The position numbers and the translations under genes are program-made. Of a DNA stretch of 56,053 bases, positions 53,214 through 56,053 are shown one piece after another. Source of the stretch: Pseudomonadota bacterium (GTDB taxonomy: Bacteria > Pseudomonadota > Gammaproteobacteria > Steroidobacterales > Steroidobacteraceae); assembly GCA_021805865.1 (NCBI GenBank), contig JAJZDX010000024.1, positions 1 through 56,053 of the forward strand, read 5' to 3'. Under the pieces are notes generated by a model that made no database searches, was not told the origin of the DNA, and saw only the letters and a program-made list of their open reading frames with translations. How positions within the stretch are numbered: the first letter of the stretch is position 1; each line of letters starts with the position of its first letter.

Positions 53214-56053
53214 ATGGGCAATCAAACCATTCGTCTGTTCATCCGCAGGGAGCTGCGGGCGGTCACGGTGGGACTTGCGACCGCGATCGGCATCTGCGGC
53301 GTGTCGCCGGCGGCGCTGGCCGCCGGCCCGGGCGGGGGCGTGGTCGTGAGCGGCAGCGGCAGCATCACGCGCCCGAGCGCCACCACGACTCTGATCAACC
53401 AGCAGTCGAGCCAGTTGACGCTCAATTGGACGAGCTTCAACGTCGGGGCCGATGACACGGTGCGGTTCGAGCAGCCCTCGGCCACCGCCGTGGCGCTCAA
53501 CAACATCCTGAGCCAGAGCCCGAGCCAGATTTTCGGCAAGATCGATGCCAACGGAAGGATCGTGCTCGTCAACCCGAACGGCATCCTGTTTGGCCGCAGC
53601 GCGCAGCTCAATGTCGGATCGCTGATCGCGAGCTCCCTGGAGGTGACGGGATTCGATGCGGCGAGCGGCCGCTTCTCGTTCCGGGCCTTGAGCACGAGCC
53701 CGGGCTCGATCATCAACGACGGCACCATCACCGCCGGCCGCGGCGGCTCGGTCGCGCTGCTCGGCGGCACGGTCCTCAACAACGGGCTGGTCGTCGCCGA
53801 TTATGGGACGGTCGCGATGGGCGCCGGCAAAGTCGCGACGCTCGATTTCTATGGCGGGGGGTTGCTGCGCCTGAAGGTGAGCGGCGATCTGACGAGCAAT
53901 CCCACCAAGGCCGGCGCGGCGGTGCAGAACAGCGGCCGCATCCAGGCGGACGGCGGCCAGGTGTTGCTGACGGCGCGCGCCGCGAACGACGTGTTCGCAT
54001 CCGCAGTGAACAACACCGGCCTCGTGCGCGCGAGCCGCATCGAGAATGTGGGCGGCGTCATCGAGCTGTCGGGGCCGGGTGGAACCGTCGCGAGCAGCGG
54101 GACGCTCGATGCGAGCGGCAGCGGCAGCGCGTCCAAGGGCGGGACCGTGAAGGTTCTCGGCCAGGATGTCGCGCTCACGGGGCAGTCGGTCATCGATGCG
54201 AACGGCGCCGCCGGCGGCGGTACCGTGTACGTGGGCGGCGGCGCGCACGGGGCCAATCCCGCCATCGAAGACGCCAGCCGGACCTACGTCAGCCCCGATG
54301 CGTCGCTCACCGCCAACGCCCTCGGCAACGGCACCGGGGGCAACGTCACGGTCTGGTCCAATGACGGCACCCGGTTCTACGGCCATATCGGCGCGCTCGG
54401 CAGCGGGGCAGGGGCAGGGGGAACGGCGGAAGTCTCCGGCAAGGGGAGCCTGGACTTCCAGGGCACGGTCGACCTGCGCGCGCCGTCGGGGAAGACCGGC
54501 ACCCTGCTGCTCGACCCGACGCAGATCACGATCGAGCATGGCTCGGGCACCACCACCACGGCCATCACCACCACCGGATCCGGCCCTTTCACCGACACCA
54601 GCTCCGGCTCGGGCTCCATCCTCAGCGATGGCACGATCGACAGCGAGCTCGGCTCCGCCAACGTCACGGTGACGACCTCAGCGGGCGACATCGCGATCTC
54701 GAATGCCGCCGGCACGGTCGCGATCGGGCCCACGACGGCCAACAGCAGCACGTTGACGTTGAATTCCTCGGCGGGCATCACCTGGAACGCGCCGTGGTCG
54801 TACAGCAACTCCGGGCAGCTCACCTTGTATGCCAAGGGCGGCAGCATCGCCGCGGGCGCGACCGGCGAGGCGTTGACGTTAGGGGGGTTCTCGCCGTTGC
54901 TGATGCAGGCGAGCGGCGGCATCGGAACGAGTTCCGTTCCGATCGAGACCATCGGGCTCACCCAGCTTGCGGCCACGGACACGAGCAGCGCCAAGGGCAT
55001 CTACCTCAGCAACAGCGGCACAAGCCCCGGCAACGTCGCGGTGACTGCGCTCACCAATCCCCTCACGAGCACGGCGGTCATGGGCCTGAGCACGACCGGC
55101 AGCGACATTTCCCTGACGAACAGCGCCGGCAATCTGGCCATCAACTACAGCATCGATGCGGGCGTGGGCGGCGGCACGGTGACTCTGGCGGCCACGACGG
55201 GCTCGATTTCCGAGGCGAGTACCGCGGGCATCACCGGCGGTACGCTCACGAGCAGTTCGGCGGGCGGCACGACGCTCGGGGGCGCGAATGCAGTCGGCAC
55301 GTTCAACGCGACGAATTCGACCAGCGGCAACGTGAGCCTGACGAACACCGCCGCGCCGCTGACGATCACCGGAATCAGCCAGACGGGCAGCGGGACGACG
55401 ACCATCTCCAATGCGGGAGCATTGACGACCAGCGGGACGGTGACGACGAGCGGAACGGGACTGATCATGCTGACAGCTTCGGGCGAGGAGACGATCGGCG
55501 CGCCCGTCATGGCAACGGCGCAATCGGCGAACATTGCGCTCGAATCAACCGGGGGCAATCTGGCGCTCAACGGCAACGTGGATGCGGGCGCGGGCACCGT
55601 GGCGGTGTCGGCGCCGACGGGCACGATCAGCCAGGCCACGGGCAGCACCCTCACGGCGAGCGGCCTCGGCGTGCAGGCGAGCACCGCTCCGGCCCTGACG
55701 ACGAGCGCCCCGCTGTCCACCATCGCCGCGGACATCACCGGCGCGGGCAACGGCTTCAGCTTCTCCCAGAGCGGGCCGTTCAGCGTCGGCAGCGTCGGTG
55801 GCATCTCGGGCGTGACGACCAACGGCGGCGCCATCTCCCTCACCGCATCGAGCGGCGCTCTCACCGTTTCCCAGCCGGTGGGCTCCGCGGGCGGCGATAT
55901 CTCCCTGACCAGCAGCGCGGGCAACGTGGCTCTCGATGGCAACGTGGATGCGGGCGCGGGCACCGTGGCGGTGTCGGCGCCGACGGGCACGATCAGCCAG
56001 GCCACGGGCAGCACCCTCACGGCGAGCGGCCTCGGCGTGCAGGCGAGCACCGC
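53214..56053 (+). CDS. Filamentous-hemagglutinin-type TpsA exoprotein, N-terminal part (runs off window)
   Basis: The ATG at 53214 has a GGAG ribosome site. 946 residues are visible with no stop before the window end. A long signal peptide (to about ALA-AG, residue 37) precedes the TPS secretion domain: 'GSGSITRPSATTTLINQQSS', 'LNWTSFNVGADDTVRFEQPS', 'GRIVLVNPNGILFGRSAQLNVGSLIASS' with the NPNGI motif. Next come a beta-helix with hemagglutination-type repeats ('GGTVKVLGQDVALTGQSVIDANG', 'GTLLLDPTQITIEHG') and a Gly/Ser/Thr-rich repetitive stalk from about residue 440. It is probably a very large surface or released adhesin. Function beyond adhesion (for example contact-dependent inhibition) would depend on the unseen C-terminus. 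Confidence 0.93.
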   Translation, partial: MGNQTIRLFIRRELRAVTVGLATAIGICGVSPAALAAGPGGGVVVSGSGSITRPSATTTLINQQSSQLTLNWTSFNVGADDTVRFEQPSATAVALNNILSQSPSQIFGKIDANGRIVLVNPNGILFGRSAQLNVGSLIASSLEVTGFDAASGRFSFRALSTSPGSIINDGTITAGRGGSVALLGGTVLNNGLVVADYGTVAMGAGKVATLDFYGGGLLRLKVSGDLTSNPTKAGAAVQNSGRIQADGGQVLLTARAANDVFASAVNNTGLVRASRIENVGGVIELSGPGGTVASSGTLDASGSGSASKGGTVKVLGQDVALTGQSVIDANGAAGGGTVYVGGGAHGANPAIEDASRTYVSPDASLTANALGNGTGGNVTVWSNDGTRFYGHIGALGSGAGAGGTAEVSGKGSLDFQGTVDLRAPSGKTGTLLLDPTQITIEHGSGTTTTAITTTGSGPFTDTSSGSGSILSDGTIDSELGSANVTVTTSAGDIAISNAAGTVAIGPTTANSSTLTLNSSAGITWNAPWSYSNSGQLTLYAKGGSIAAGATGEALTLGGFSPLLMQASGGIGTSSVPIETIGLTQLAATDTSSAKGIYLSNSGTSPGNVAVTALTNPLTSTAVMGLSTTGSDISLTNSAGNLAINYSIDAGVGGGTVTLAATTGSISEASTAGITGGTLTSSSAGGTTLGGANAVGTFNATNSTSGNVSLTNTAAPLTITGISQTGSGTTTISNAGALTTSGTVTTSGTGLIMLTASGEETIGAPVMATAQSANIALESTGGNLALNGNVDAGAGTVAVSAPTGTISQATGSTLTASGLGVQASTAPALTTSAPLSTIAADITGAGNGFSFSQSGPFSVGSVGGISGVTTNGGAISLTASSGALTVSQPVGSAGGDISLTSSAGNVALDGNVDAGAGTVAVSAPTGTISQATGSTLTASGLGVQAST
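55572..55687 (+). repeat. 116-bp exact repeat inside tpsA, copy 1
   Basis: This 116-base segment, from GGCAACGTGGATGCGGGC to GCAGGCGAGCACCGC, is base-for-base identical to 55938-56053. The spacing is 366 bases (122 codons), so the protein repeat is in frame (NVDAGAGTVAVSAPTGTISQ and following). Such identity at DNA level points to recent duplication or gene conversion in the adhesin stalk. Confidence 0.95.
55938..56053 (+). repeat. 116-bp exact repeat inside tpsA, copy 2 (cut by window end)
   Basis: Identical to 55572-55687 up to the last base of the window, so the true repeat is at least 116 bases and may be longer. It suggests a 122-codon repeat unit continuing downstream. Confidence 0.95.

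Noticed and set aside
53240..56050. Several long minus-strand frames opposite tpsA with Val/Pro/Ala-rich products
   Set aside because: They mirror the Gly/Ser/Thr-rich repeats of tpsA read backwards. The forward frame has a signal peptide, the TPS domain and a ribosome site.

Overview
The window is GC-rich, densely coded DNA from a Gram-negative proteobacterium. The gene set (TonB-dependent receptors, a fimT-pilV-pilW-pilX-pilY1-pilE minor-pilin cluster, a type VI secretion system (T6SS) with tagJ and a kinase/phosphatase switch, and a two-partner secretion pair) best fits a gammaproteobacterium of the Xanthomonadales/Nevskiales/Steroidobacter kind. That placement is inference, and a betaproteobacterium cannot be excluded. 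I see no rRNA, tRNA, CRISPR array, transposase or integrase gene.

Layout. (1) 1-5077: two tandem, clearly paralogous TonB-dependent outer-membrane receptors. The first is cut by the window start and the second is complete with an N-terminal STN domain. (2) 5117-6603: a small coiled-coil protein of unknown function on the minus strand, then a decayed, multiply frameshifted beta-propeller gene. (3) 6670-14167, minus strand: the type IV pilus minor-pilin operon fimT-pilV-pilW-pilX-pilY1, a small exported protein, then pilE. (4) 14691-51178, plus strand: a complete T6SS. It runs tssA-tssB-tssC-hcp-tagJ-tssE-tssF-tssG-tssH, then a cargo section (PI-PLC-like protein, decayed TPR remnant, 92-aa orphan, vgrG, DUF6484, TIGR02270, DUF2169, ketosynthase-like protein, DUF4150 PAAR-like tip, AHH-type nuclease, Imm11-like immunity protein). 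After that come tagH(FHA)-tssJ-tssK-tssL-tssM-tagF-pppA-ppkA and a one-helix membrane protein. (5) 51379 to the end: a TpsB transporter and the N-terminal 946 residues of its large repetitive TpsA adhesin/hemagglutinin partner, which runs off the window.

How the genes work together. All thirteen core T6SS subunits are present: TssA-C, Hcp, TssE-H, VgrG and TssJ-M. PpkA, PppA, TagH and TagF form a threonine-phosphorylation switch of the kind known from Pseudomonas HSI-I. The cargo section in the middle of the structural genes looks like the payload. VgrG and the DUF4150 tip carry the load, DUF2169, DUF6484, TIGR02270 and the ketosynthase-like protein are likely loading accessories, and a PI-PLC-like enzyme and an AHH/HNH nuclease are the likely toxins.

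Most unusual points: a TagF fused to a PP2C-like domain that has lost its metal and active-site motifs, next to an intact PP2C; a TssE with about 100 extra residues inserted before its core; a ketosynthase fold without the catalytic cysteine; a non-RD kinase (HSD instead of HRD) with a periplasmic FGE/SUMF1-like C-terminal domain; a PI-PLC effector candidate beside decayed DNA; and a 12-bp tandem repeat in the hcp leader.
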